DNA of 26,431 nt from positions 1 to 26,431 of IMG/VR virus record IMGVR_UViG_3300008217_000070, one strand, 5' to 3'. Position numbers and translations under genes: made by a program. The first letter of the stretch is position 1, and the number at the start of each line of letters is the position of its first letter. A model generated the notes under the pieces. The model saw only the letters and a program-made list of their open reading frames with translations. It did not search any database and was not told the DNA's origin. Of the stretch, positions 20,236-26,431 are shown piece after piece. Source of the stretch: a virus.

Positions 20236-21147
20236 ATGAGAAGTGACAGATTAAATGTAAATAGTAGTAATTACAATAAGGAATATCCATCAAATACAGT
20301 CTTTAAATGGAATTACATTGATTGTGCCTATCCAATAGTTACAAGTCTTGGTAATTCAGGAGATGGTGTTATGGCTACGGAAGATAAGTTTGGTATGATT
20401 TTCCCTGGCCCTAATGGTGAATGGTATCCTGCAACAGGAATATCAATCGGAGCATTTACAGCAGCAGGCAAAACCCCTCAAGTTGACGGAAGTGTGCCAG
20501 CAACTGATACAGCGTCTACAGCAGCAGGTCTTGACTTGCAAATGGATTGTGAAACAGCTGGAGCTGATGTAGGTCTTGAAATGGTATTAGGTGGAGGCCC
20601 TCTTGGTGGTAACCATGCTTTCACAATTGGTACTCATACAGGATATATTGATGCAACATTCTTCACTGCTGATTGGACTGATTTTGACTTAGCTTGTATT
20701 GGATTCAGAAAAGTTCAGGACTTCGATGATGGTCATGTTCCAATCTTAAAAACTGCGGCATCAGGTAATGGTATTTATTCTGATTATGCAGCTTTTGGAG
20801 CAATGGGTGATACAAATCTTGAGACAGCTACTGAGTTAAATACTGGTGGTGCGTCTACTTCAACTGATTTAGGTGCTTCTGTGCCAGTTGATGCTCAAAA
20901 TCTAAGGTTAAAAATGCATATTTCTTCAGGCGGAGTTGTTACATATAACTTCGTAGTGAATGCTGTAGCAGGTGCGGGCACATTAGCTCCACCAGCATCA
21001 GTAGCATCTTTTACCTTTGATGATGGAGATGTTGTAGTGCCTTACATTGGTACTCTAAGTGATACAGCAGCAGCTGATGAACTTTTTTTAAAAGACATTA
21101 CTGTTAAAAAGTATCCAAGTACAAGTGCTTACGCTACACAAGTATAA
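20236..21147 (+). CDS. Beta-rich capsid decoration-like protein
   Basis: A 303-residue Gly/Ala/Thr/Asp-rich, almost Lys-free protein with many predicted beta strands. It runs FKWNYIDCAYPIVTSLG at the start, then GLEMVLGGGPLGGNHAF, WTDFDLACIGFRKVQDF, LRLKMHISSGGVVTYNF and FTFDDGDVVVPYIG. The pattern fits a lectin/jelly-roll-like fold. Its place directly after the major capsid, 12 bases apart with GGAGG upstream, suggests a head decoration protein. The function is inferred from position and composition. Confidence 0.68.
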   Translation: MRSDRLNVNSSNYNKEYPSNTVFKWNYIDCAYPIVTSLGNSGDGVMATEDKFGMIFPGPNGEWYPATGISIGAFTAAGKTPQVDGSVPATDTASTAAGLDLQMDCETAGADVGLEMVLGGGPLGGNHAFTIGTHTGYIDATFFTADWTDFDLACIGFRKVQDFDDGHVPILKTAASGNGIYSDYAAFGAMGDTNLETATELNTGGASTSTDLGASVPVDAQNLRLKMHISSGGVVTYNFVVNAVAGAGTLAPPASVASFTFDDGDVVVPYIGTLSDTAAADELFLKDITVKKYPSTSAYATQV

Positions 21148-21167
21148 TCCAAATTCATAAGGATTAA

Positions 21168-21223
21168 TAGTTTTGTAGAACTATGGGAGTTGTCGTATAA
21201 AGGGCGACTCCCGAATCTACTAA
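21168..21223 (+). ncRNA. Structured element in late mRNA (element F)
   Basis: In the 107-base gap after the decoration gene, GGGAG plus TCG (with a TTG bulge) pairs with CGACTCCC (8 pairs) at 21185-21212. GTAGA (21175-21179) pairs with TCTAC (21216-21220) outside it. An alternative small hairpin TAGTT/AACTA (21168-21183) competes with the outer pair. Only AT-rich sequence without a run of five T follows, so it is more likely a processing, stability or attenuation element than a plain terminator. Confidence 0.5.
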
Positions 21224-21254
21224 AGAATTCAAATTTTATAATTAAGGAGAAAAT

Positions 21255-21488
21255 ATGGCGTTTGTATCAAAGTCATTCATAGGAGACGCAACAGCTTTAA
21301 CTAATGCTGATACTGATGGAAGAGGAGTCGATTCTTTAGCAAAACAAGTTGAAGATTATCTTAGCAATCAAACAAGTGAAGTTGGGACATTAGCAGGGAG
21401 TGCTGGAACAAGAGAAGTACAGGTTAGTTGTTGTTCATTAAGAGGTGATAGAGTTTTTATAATAGTTACTGCTGAAAACACCGCTTAG
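21255..21488 (+). CDS. Small virion protein, paralog 1
   Basis: A 77-residue protein paralogous to the next gene. They share KSFI-x-DATALTN, TDGRG, VEDYL and a C-terminal (L)xGD(R/K)VF(I/V) with hydrophobic beta strand. Shape: an N-terminal helical or loop region, then a beta hairpin. Likely virion-associated because it lies between capsid and neck genes. AAGGAG lies six bases before the ATG. Distinguishing insertion at residues 42-54 (VGTLAGSAGTREV). Confidence 0.7.
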   Translation: MAFVSKSFIGDATALTNADTDGRGVDSLAKQVEDYLSNQTSEVGTLAGSAGTREVQVSCCSLRGDRVFIIVTAENTA

Positions 21489-21496
21489 GAGGATTT

Positions 21497-21742
21497 ATGG
21501 CAAATGTAATTAGAGCAAAATCATTTATAGCAGATGCAACAGCTTTAACTAATACCCAGACAGATGGAAGAGGTAATGATGGTATATCTAAGTTAGTTGA
21601 AGACTATCTTACTACTCAAGATTCTGGAGGTTCTTCTACTGATATAGATACAATTTTTTCAGTAACATCTTGCAAATTAAGTGGCGATAAAGTTTTTGTT
21701 TTAGTAGTTTTAGAAGACGACATTGCTGGTGGAGGTGGCTAG
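21497..21742 (+). CDS. Small virion protein, paralog 2
   Basis: An 81-residue protein that closely resembles the upstream gene (KSFIADATALTN, TDGRGNDGISKLVEDYL, SCKLSGDKVFVLVVLED), so the pair arose by tandem duplication. The middle Ser/Gly/Asp-rich loop differs. It ends in four glycines. AGGAGG upstream; only eight bases separate it from its paralog. Two copies may form alternative subunits of one capsid or tail component. Confidence 0.7.
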   Translation: MANVIRAKSFIADATALTNTQTDGRGNDGISKLVEDYLTTQDSGGSSTDIDTIFSVTSCKLSGDKVFVLVVLEDDIAGGGG

Positions 21743-21746
21743 ATTA

Positions 21747-22160
21747 ATGTCTAATAGAGACTATAAAGACGAATATAAAAAGTTCCAAAAACACAAATCT
21801 GATTATCGTGCTAAATTAAACAAATACAATCGTGATAAAGGCACTTATGGAAATGGTGATGGGAAAGATGCATCCCATGGAGAAGGTGGAGAAATTGCAG
21901 GTTTTGTTGAATCAAGTACTAACAAGGGTAAAAATGAAAAGAGTAGATTGAAAGGTTCTGAGAGAAAAAATTATGCTAAAAATGGTGGTTTAATGAATGG
22001 TAAACCACATTCAGAAGGCGGTATTGATATTAATGTTGAAGGTGGTGAGTATATAATTAATAAGGGTTCAGTAAATGCGTCAACTGAGCCTTATTTGGAA
22101 TATATTAATCAACATGGTAAATTACCATTAAGTATTGACGCTAGAAAAAGGAGAAAGTAA
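21747..22160 (+). CDS. EGGEYIINK-type virion protein
   Basis: A 137-residue basic protein. The N-terminus is Lys/Tyr/Asp-rich (SNRDYKDEYKKFQKHKSDYR). The C-terminal block KPHSEGGIDINVEGGEYIIN followed by KGSVNAS is a motif frequent in virion proteins of uncultured phages (pattern HSxGGxxxxxEGGExVINK). I chose ATG 21747 (GGAGGT upstream) over the in-frame TTG at 21723. It would be a virion minor protein; the motif function is unknown. It abuts the next gene. Confidence 0.62.
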   Translation: MSNRDYKDEYKKFQKHKSDYRAKLNKYNRDKGTYGNGDGKDASHGEGGEIAGFVESSTNKGKNEKSRLKGSERKNYAKNGGLMNGKPHSEGGIDINVEGGEYIINKGSVNASTEPYLEYINQHGKLPLSIDARKRRK

Positions 22161-22612
22161 TGCCAAAAGTAGGAGAAAAAGAATTTGCATATACTCCAAA
22201 AGGAGTTGCGGAAGCAAACAAAAAATCTGCAGAGACAGGTATTCCTGTTTCAAATGCTATTAATAGAGGAGAAAGTTATCAACTTGGAGGATTAGTTCCA
22301 GGAATGACAGGATTTGGACAAAGACCAGGAGTTAACCCTCAAGCACAAGGAATTGGTCAAAACCCAATGGTTGACCCTTTAGCAAGGTTTGATAAAGGTG
22401 GAAAAGTTGAAGAATATAAAAAAGGTGGACAAACTAAAAAGAAAAAAGCAGGAGTTCAGCAACCTAAATATAAACCTTATGAAAAACCAGCCTTAAGCGC
22501 AGAGCAGGAAAAGAAAAAAAGACATAAGGGAAAAACAAAAGAAGAAATAGCTTTAGCTAAAAAAATAGGAACTACGCCTACACCTTATATTCCTTCATCT
22601 GGAAGAGAATAG
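22160..22612 (+). CDS. Gly/Lys-rich virion protein, MPKVG-YTPKGV type
   Basis: A 150-residue protein with the opening MPKVGEKEFAYTPKGVAEAN that I recall from many marine phage proteins (MPKVGxKKFxYTxKGxxxAK). A low-complexity Gly/Gln/Pro region (MTGFGQRPGVNPQAQGIGQN) and a Lys-rich tail follow. Short FDKGGK and YKKGGQ repeats resemble the KKGG motifs of these proteins. It is probably a small positively charged, capsid-internal protein. AAAGGAG lies upstream and the ATG shares its first base with the previous stop. Confidence 0.62.
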   Translation: MPKVGEKEFAYTPKGVAEANKKSAETGIPVSNAINRGESYQLGGLVPGMTGFGQRPGVNPQAQGIGQNPMVDPLARFDKGGKVEEYKKGGQTKKKKAGVQQPKYKPYEKPALSAEQEKKKRHKGKTKEEIALAKKIGTTPTPYIPSSGRE

Positions 22613-22818
22613 TGAAAATCATATATTGTCAATGTGGTGAAAAGACTGAGATTAAAAAAGGTCAAGCAAAAGAATGCTCCTGTGGTAAAGTATTTGGAGT
22701 AAGAAGTAATAATATATCTGATTACATAAATATGAGGAATACTTGGAGTGGACAAACAAAAGTTGAGTTCAATCAAACAACTATGGAAAAAGATATAAAA
22801 CAAAGGAATAGTAGATAA
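22612..22818 (+). CDS. Zinc-ribbon small protein, GTG start
   Basis: A 68-residue protein with CQCGEK at residues 6-11 and CSCGKVFG at 22-29, two CxCG knuckles that can bind one zinc. The remainder is polar. GTG at 22612 shares a base with the previous stop, and the stop shares a base with the next ATG, so it is tightly coupled. A weak GGAAGAG lies upstream. It is located before the neck proteins. Confidence 0.62.
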   Translation: MKIIYCQCGEKTEIKKGQAKECSCGKVFGVRSNNISDYINMRNTWSGQTKVEFNQTTMEKDIKQRNSR

Positions 22819-24158
22819 TGGCTACATTTCAAGCACAAGTCACAGGTTTAACTAATATTAGTATATCTAGTAGTGGTACAAATCCAATTGAATCAGAGTT
22901 AACCACGTTTTTAACTGATGGTGCAAAAGAAATTATTAATATTCTTCCTTATGATTTAAAAGAAAAATGTGCTTCAATTTCTATTGTTAATGCTACAAAT
23001 GGAACAACTTTAGATATGGATGCTGGGGGGGACATATTACAAGTAACTCGCCTTTCTGCTAATTCTGGAGGTTATTATATTCCTTGTAGGCAATTACATC
23101 CTATGTATGGAGATTTAACAAACGATTCATCTAGTTTATATTATGCGAGTGCTACTGACCCCGCTTATTGGATAACAAGTAATTCTTCAGGAGCAAGTAC
23201 TTTGTTTATAAAACCAACTACAACGGATGCTCAACCATCAAATGTATATAGAGTAGCATATCCATCAGTTGCTTATAGTGATTCCGTAGTTGCTAATTTT
23301 CCAAATGAAGCTGAATATTTAGTTACATTATATGCAGCAATAAAAACATTACAAAATGCAATGGGTGGAATGAACTCTGTCACGGCAATTGACACAACAG
23401 CATTTGATGCTATTAAAGCTTCTGTTGCAAATGCAGAAGATGAAATAGAGGATGCTAACAAAATGACAGCTAATATTGTTTTAGGAGTTACTGAAATTGC
23501 CGAATCTGCCGTAGATACCGATACAACTTCATCTGAGATTAAAACAGCAGCAGATGCAATTGCTACTGCATTATCTAAATTTAGAGCTGATGGAAGCGAC
23601 CCAGGATTATTTGGAGAAGAAGGTACTTATGATACTGACAATAGTGAAATGACAAGAGTTAAGGATGCTTTAGATAAAGCTAGAAATTTAGTTGATGGAG
23701 CTTCTATGAGTGGCGACACAGAACCTGAGAGTGTACAATATTGGTTAGCTGATGAAGATACTGAGATGGCTCAAGCAACATTAGCAGCAGCTCAAACAGA
23801 AATACAAAGAGCTCAAACACATCTTGCAGAATGGGGTTCAACAGTTCAAGCATTAAAAGCAGAAGCAGATGGATTTGCAAAAGAAATTCAAGCAAGAGGA
23901 GCTTGGACAGCTGCAAAAGCTCAAGTTTGGAATGGTTATTTTGCATCTGCTCAAGCATATGCAGCTGCAGCTCAAACTTATTTAGCTTCAGCTCAAGGGT
24001 ATCTAGGAGAAGCAAAGATTAGAATGGAAAGAGAAAATCAAAAGTATCAATGGTATCAAGCTCAACAAGTGAAATTACAACAAGATTATGATAAAGGTAT
24101 TCAAATGTTAATATCTCAAGGAATGCCACAACCTGCTCAACAACAAGGTAGACAATAA
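22818..24158 (+). CDS. Helix-rich head-to-tail adaptor-like protein
   Basis: A 446-residue protein. Residues about 1-180 form an adaptor-like domain (FLTDGAKEIINILPYDLKEK, ANFPNEAEYLVTLYAAIKTL). The last 270 residues are Ala/Gln/Glu-rich helical repeats (AQATLAAAQTEIQRAQTHLA, YFASAQAYAAAAQTYLASAQ), ending YQWYQAQQVKLQQDYDKG and a Pro/Gln tail. This family is common in marine phage metagenomes. The domain order suggests a neck protein whose long helices run along the connector or into the tail. It is possibly the site of DNA-level repeats (GCTCAA units at 23770-24065). Stop overlaps the next start by one base. Confidence 0.62.
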   Translation: MATFQAQVTGLTNISISSSGTNPIESELTTFLTDGAKEIINILPYDLKEKCASISIVNATNGTTLDMDAGGDILQVTRLSANSGGYYIPCRQLHPMYGDLTNDSSSLYYASATDPAYWITSNSSGASTLFIKPTTTDAQPSNVYRVAYPSVAYSDSVVANFPNEAEYLVTLYAAIKTLQNAMGGMNSVTAIDTTAFDAIKASVANAEDEIEDANKMTANIVLGVTEIAESAVDTDTTSSEIKTAADAIATALSKFRADGSDPGLFGEEGTYDTDNSEMTRVKDALDKARNLVDGASMSGDTEPESVQYWLADEDTEMAQATLAAAQTEIQRAQTHLAEWGSTVQALKAEADGFAKEIQARGAWTAAKAQVWNGYFASAQAYAAAAQTYLASAQGYLGEAKIRMERENQKYQWYQAQQVKLQQDYDKGIQMLISQGMPQPAQQQGRQ

Positions 24159-24463
24159 TGACAGTTAAGAATGTTATAGAACAAATAGAGAAATTATTTG
24201 GAAGACAATCAGAACAATATATGTTTCAATTGATTAATGATGCTTTAGATGATATTTCAACAAGTAAAGGTAATTATACTGTTTCATCAACAACAACTTT
24301 AGAGCAATATAAAAGATGGTATGAATTAGCAGATAAAGTTATTGATATAAAGAAAGTAGAAATATTAGATACTAATGATAGATATATAATGATACCAAAA
24401 CTTACAGACCCTCATAAATTATTAAGGGAAGATACTGATTCAGGAGATGATACTTTAAAATAA
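24158..24463 (+). CDS. Small neck-type protein
   Basis: A 101-residue mixed-fold protein (NVIEQIEKLFGRQSEQYMFQ, then DALDDISTSKGNYTVSST, WYELADKVIDIKKVEILD, PKLTDPHKLLREDTDSGD). It is recognisable as a conserved companion of the helix-rich adaptor in metagenomic phages, probably a head-closure or connector component. It starts on the stop of the adaptor (shared base) and ends seven bases before the next start. Confidence 0.58.
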   Translation: MTVKNVIEQIEKLFGRQSEQYMFQLINDALDDISTSKGNYTVSSTTTLEQYKRWYELADKVIDIKKVEILDTNDRYIMIPKLTDPHKLLREDTDSGDDTLK

Positions 24464-24470
24464 GGAAATT

Positions 24471-24863
24471 ATGGCAAATAGAACTTATCCAAATAATAAT
24501 TTTGCATGGTATAACGATGATAATAGACTTGCTATTGTTGCAAGAGATAATACTTCAACACCTGGGGAAAGAACAAAAGAATGGTATGATACATTTCAGG
24601 ATGATGATGTATCAAGTGGTTTAAGAATTACAACAAATTCAAGATTTGATTATGTTGATGCACAAACAGATAATTTAAAAACAACTATTGGATTAGATAC
24701 AGGATTACATTTATGTGTTGTATGTTATCTTAAATCAAGAATGTTTGAAGATGCTGGAGACTTACAGCAATCTCAATATTATAGAACTATGTATGAAAAA
24801 ATAATGAAACAATATCCGTCAAGGAAAAGTGGTGTAAGGTCTTTAGCAGTACCAAGATTATAG
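24471..24863 (+). CDS. Connector or head-closure-like protein
   Basis: A 130-residue protein with a C-terminal helical half (GLHLCVVCYLKSRMFEDAGD then QSQYYRTMYEKIMKQY) ending PSRKSGVRSLAVPRL. The signature of a helix pair around LKxRxFEDxGDLQ and YYRxMYEKxxKQYPSRKSGVR is one I recall from virion connector families. The N-terminus is Asn-rich and flexible. AAGGA is upstream and the gene lies tightly between its neighbours, typical of a neck gene cluster. Confidence 0.58.
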   Translation: MANRTYPNNNFAWYNDDNRLAIVARDNTSTPGERTKEWYDTFQDDDVSSGLRITTNSRFDYVDAQTDNLKTTIGLDTGLHLCVVCYLKSRMFEDAGDLQQSQYYRTMYEKIMKQYPSRKSGVRSLAVPRL

Positions 24864-24870
24864 GAGAATT

Positions 24871-25458
24871 ATGGGTTACGATACAACAGCATGGACAACA
24901 GCAGGTAATACACTAACAATTGGTGGAACAACTATGTATGCTAATTTTTTTATAAATTCAGCTGAGTCTTATGGTTTTGCTGCAGGAAATCATGAAATGT
25001 TAATTTTTGAACATTCTAATTATTCACAATCTGGCAATACTCCACATTTAGGAACTGGAACTGACCCAGCAACATCGTTAGATACGGGAGATTTTGGTGA
25101 CCGTGCAGCTGATGATATAGTTCCAGTAATTTGGTATATTCCTGATAGTATTTATATTGATGCAGTGTATTCATTAGAGGGAGCTGATGCAAATAATAGT
25201 GGAGGAGCTGATACAACTCGTATGCATTTGATGGGCTTTGATTTTAATAGTGGTTCAACTTCTTGTCTTACAAACGGGATATTATTAGCACACAATTCAG
25301 ATGTAACTAATGAAGGAAATGAGCAGATATATTTATCAACATGGACAGTGGACAGCCCTTCTGTTTTATCGGGAAAGGTTATAGTAGCAACTTTTGAATC
25401 TGATACTGTTAATTCAGATTATTCATTAAATGTGAAAGTAAAATATCATTTAACATAA
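24871..25458 (+). CDS. Beta-rich structural protein
   Basis: A 195-residue, Thr/Ser/Gly/Asp-rich protein with few Lys and a beta-sandwich-like pattern (NTLTIGGTTMYANFFINS, HEMLIFEHSNYSQSGNTPH, IVPVIWYIPDSIYIDAVYSL, STSCLTNGILLAHN, VNSDYSLNVKVKYHL). It belongs to the same metagenomic family set as its neighbours and is likely a virion surface, decoration or tail-tip protein. AGGAG lies upstream. It ends nine bases before a small coiled-coil gene. Confidence 0.6.
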   Translation: MGYDTTAWTTAGNTLTIGGTTMYANFFINSAESYGFAAGNHEMLIFEHSNYSQSGNTPHLGTGTDPATSLDTGDFGDRAADDIVPVIWYIPDSIYIDAVYSLEGADANNSGGADTTRMHLMGFDFNSGSTSCLTNGILLAHNSDVTNEGNEQIYLSTWTVDSPSVLSGKVIVATFESDTVNSDYSLNVKVKYHLT

Positions 25459-25467
25459 GGGGAATAA

Positions 25468-25608
25468 ATGAGTGACTTGAAAAAAAAGTTAGAAGAAGAA
25501 ATAAAGGTCTATGAAAATCAAAGAGAACAAGCAAAGGAAATCTATATAAAGGCAATTGGTTCTATAGAAGCCTTAAAGAAAGTTCTTAAAGAAAAAAGTA
25601 GCAAATAG
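25468..25608 (+). CDS. 46-residue coiled-coil protein
   Basis: A single amphipathic helix rich in Lys and Glu (SDLKKKLEEEIKVYENQREQ, then AKEIYIKAIGSIEALKKVL). The start ATG 25468 has AAGGGG six bases upstream, and the frame stops at 25608. It occupies the gap between the structural protein and the phosphoesterase. Role unknown; it could be a small assembly chaperone or a tail accessory. Confidence 0.65.
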   Translation: MSDLKKKLEEEIKVYENQREQAKEIYIKAIGSIEALKKVLKEKSSK

Positions 25609-25633
25609 TTTTTTGAAATAAATTGAGGTTAAA

Positions 25634-26422
25634 ATGGCGAGATTAGACAAAGGCATTGTTAGGAGAGCTATTGTTACTCCTGATAAACACTTTCCTTTGC
25701 ACGATGATAAAGCGATAAGTGTGGTATGCCAAGCGATAGAAATGATTAAACCCGATACTTATATTGATTTAGGGGATACAGGAGAGTGGAAATTATTTAG
25801 TAAACACTATTGGAAGAATAAAGAAAAACCACCATTAGAAGTTTTAATTCCAATGCTTGATGAAGAGGTTGCTTTAGTTAATGAAGGTATGGATAAGATA
25901 GATGAATCATTAGATAAGGCTAAATGTAAAACAAGACATTTTATACAAGGTAATCACGAATTATGGTTAGATAATTTTGTAACAAGACATCCTTATCTTC
26001 CACAGTATAAAACAGAAAACGCATTAAGGATTAAAGAAAGAGGATATAAGTATCTTAAGTATTTATCTAATAAGCCTCTTAAAATAGGTAAACTTAACTT
26101 CATACATGGAAAATATACTCCAATACATCATGCTAAAAAGCATTTAGAAAAAGGTGGACAAAGTGTTATATATGGCCATACTCACGATTTTCAAAGATTC
26201 ACAGATACAAAGTGGGGTGGAACAATAAGTGCATGGAGTATGGGTTGTTTAAAGGATATGTCCTCAGAAGCTAATGAATTTTTAAGAGGAAATCTACATA
26301 ATTGGAATCATGGATTTGCAATAGTAGATTGGTTTAAAGGTGGAAACTTTAAAGTAGAAGTAGTAGAAATAATTGATGGAAAAACCTCTTTATGGGGTAA
26401 ACTAATAGATGGCAATAAATAG
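25634..26422 (+). CDS. Calcineurin-like metallophosphoesterase
   Basis: A 262-residue phosphoesterase with the full metal-binding set: Asp17-x-His19 (TPDKHFP), Asp45 and Asp48 (IDLGD), Asn107-His108 in GNHE (106-109), His158 (FIHGK) and His182/His184 in GHTH (181-184). The family includes protein phosphatases, nucleotide hydrolases and nucleases; the phage target is unknown. Its place after structural genes suggests late expression, perhaps nucleotide or DNA-end processing, or removal of a host signal nucleotide. GAGG lies before ATG 25634. An AGGAG ribosome binding site follows its stop at the window edge, so another gene continues the operon. Confidence 0.88.
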   Translation: MARLDKGIVRRAIVTPDKHFPLHDDKAISVVCQAIEMIKPDTYIDLGDTGEWKLFSKHYWKNKEKPPLEVLIPMLDEEVALVNEGMDKIDESLDKAKCKTRHFIQGNHELWLDNFVTRHPYLPQYKTENALRIKERGYKYLKYLSNKPLKIGKLNFIHGKYTPIHHAKKHLEKGGQSVIYGHTHDFQRFTDTKWGGTISAWSMGCLKDMSSEANEFLRGNLHNWNHGFAIVDWFKGGNFKVEVVEIIDGKTSLWGKLIDGNK

Positions 26423-26431
26423 GAGAAATAA

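Overview
The window is AT-rich (roughly 30% GC by eye) and looks like about half or more of the genome of a tailed double-stranded DNA phage (Caudoviricetes). It has tightly packed, often overlapping genes, many tiny ORFs, and a large terminase, P22-like portal, scaffold and SU10-type major capsid in standard order. Several structural proteins belong to families I recall as frequent in uncultured marine phage genomes: the MPKVG...F.YTPKGV protein, the EGGEYIINK protein and the helix-rich adaptor ending in YQWYQAQ...YDKG. That points to an aquatic phage, but this is recollection rather than a database result. Strong AGGAG ribosome binding sites precede most left-arm genes, which argues against a Bacteroidetes host. 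The host is otherwise undetermined, and I see no integrase or att site.

Left arm, 1-10446, all on the minus strand (read right to left). A transcription unit starts at a good sigma70-like promoter at 10461-10488. Its first gene (10003-10446) is closed by an intrinsic terminator at 9941-9975. A long run of small genes follows: zinc-ribbon proteins, a ParB-like domain protein, a DnaJ-type cysteine protein and the widespread MGMDVYG...WWWRPLWNY phage family. A likely second promoter at 4388-4416 drives the recombination/replication cassette: a ribbon-helix-helix-like protein, a Cas4/RecB-like PD-(D/E)XK nuclease, a DUF1071/Sak3-like annealing protein, an SSB-like protein ending in EIPF, and a small HTH protein. 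Then come a 34-residue lipoprotein, a 2OG-Fe(II) oxygenase, several overlapping coiled-coil genes and the start of a DNA methyltransferase that runs off the window. The gaps in this arm are not empty: most hold a long inverted repeat closing a branched stem-loop (1828-1871, 3357-3424, 4631-4713, 5433-5567, 9556-9621).

Centre, 10447-11773. A divergent promoter region is followed by three small plus-strand genes (10625-11407) and a strong terminator (11437-11469). A 366-base gap without genes then contains a G7 hairpin, a second terminator (11618-11642) and an AT-rich palindromic promoter-like region ahead of the terminase. The stretch between the two terminators is a candidate small RNA.

Right arm, 11774-26431, all on the plus strand: the late module. 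Order: small terminase, zinc ribbon, two unknown virion-type genes, a 44-residue ORF, a lysozyme-like virion protein, large terminase, portal, scaffold, major capsid, a decoration-like protein, a structured RNA element, a tandem pair of paralogous small proteins, two glycine/lysine-rich virion proteins, a zinc ribbon, a helix-rich adaptor, two further neck-type proteins, a beta-rich structural protein, a 46-residue coiled coil and a calcineurin-like phosphoesterase. Tail genes presumably lie beyond 26431.

The most unusual content is the series of structured intergenic elements, the possible sRNA between twin terminators, and several microproteins of 24-55 residues (including a 24-residue membrane peptide and the lipoprotein) with clear ribosome binding sites.
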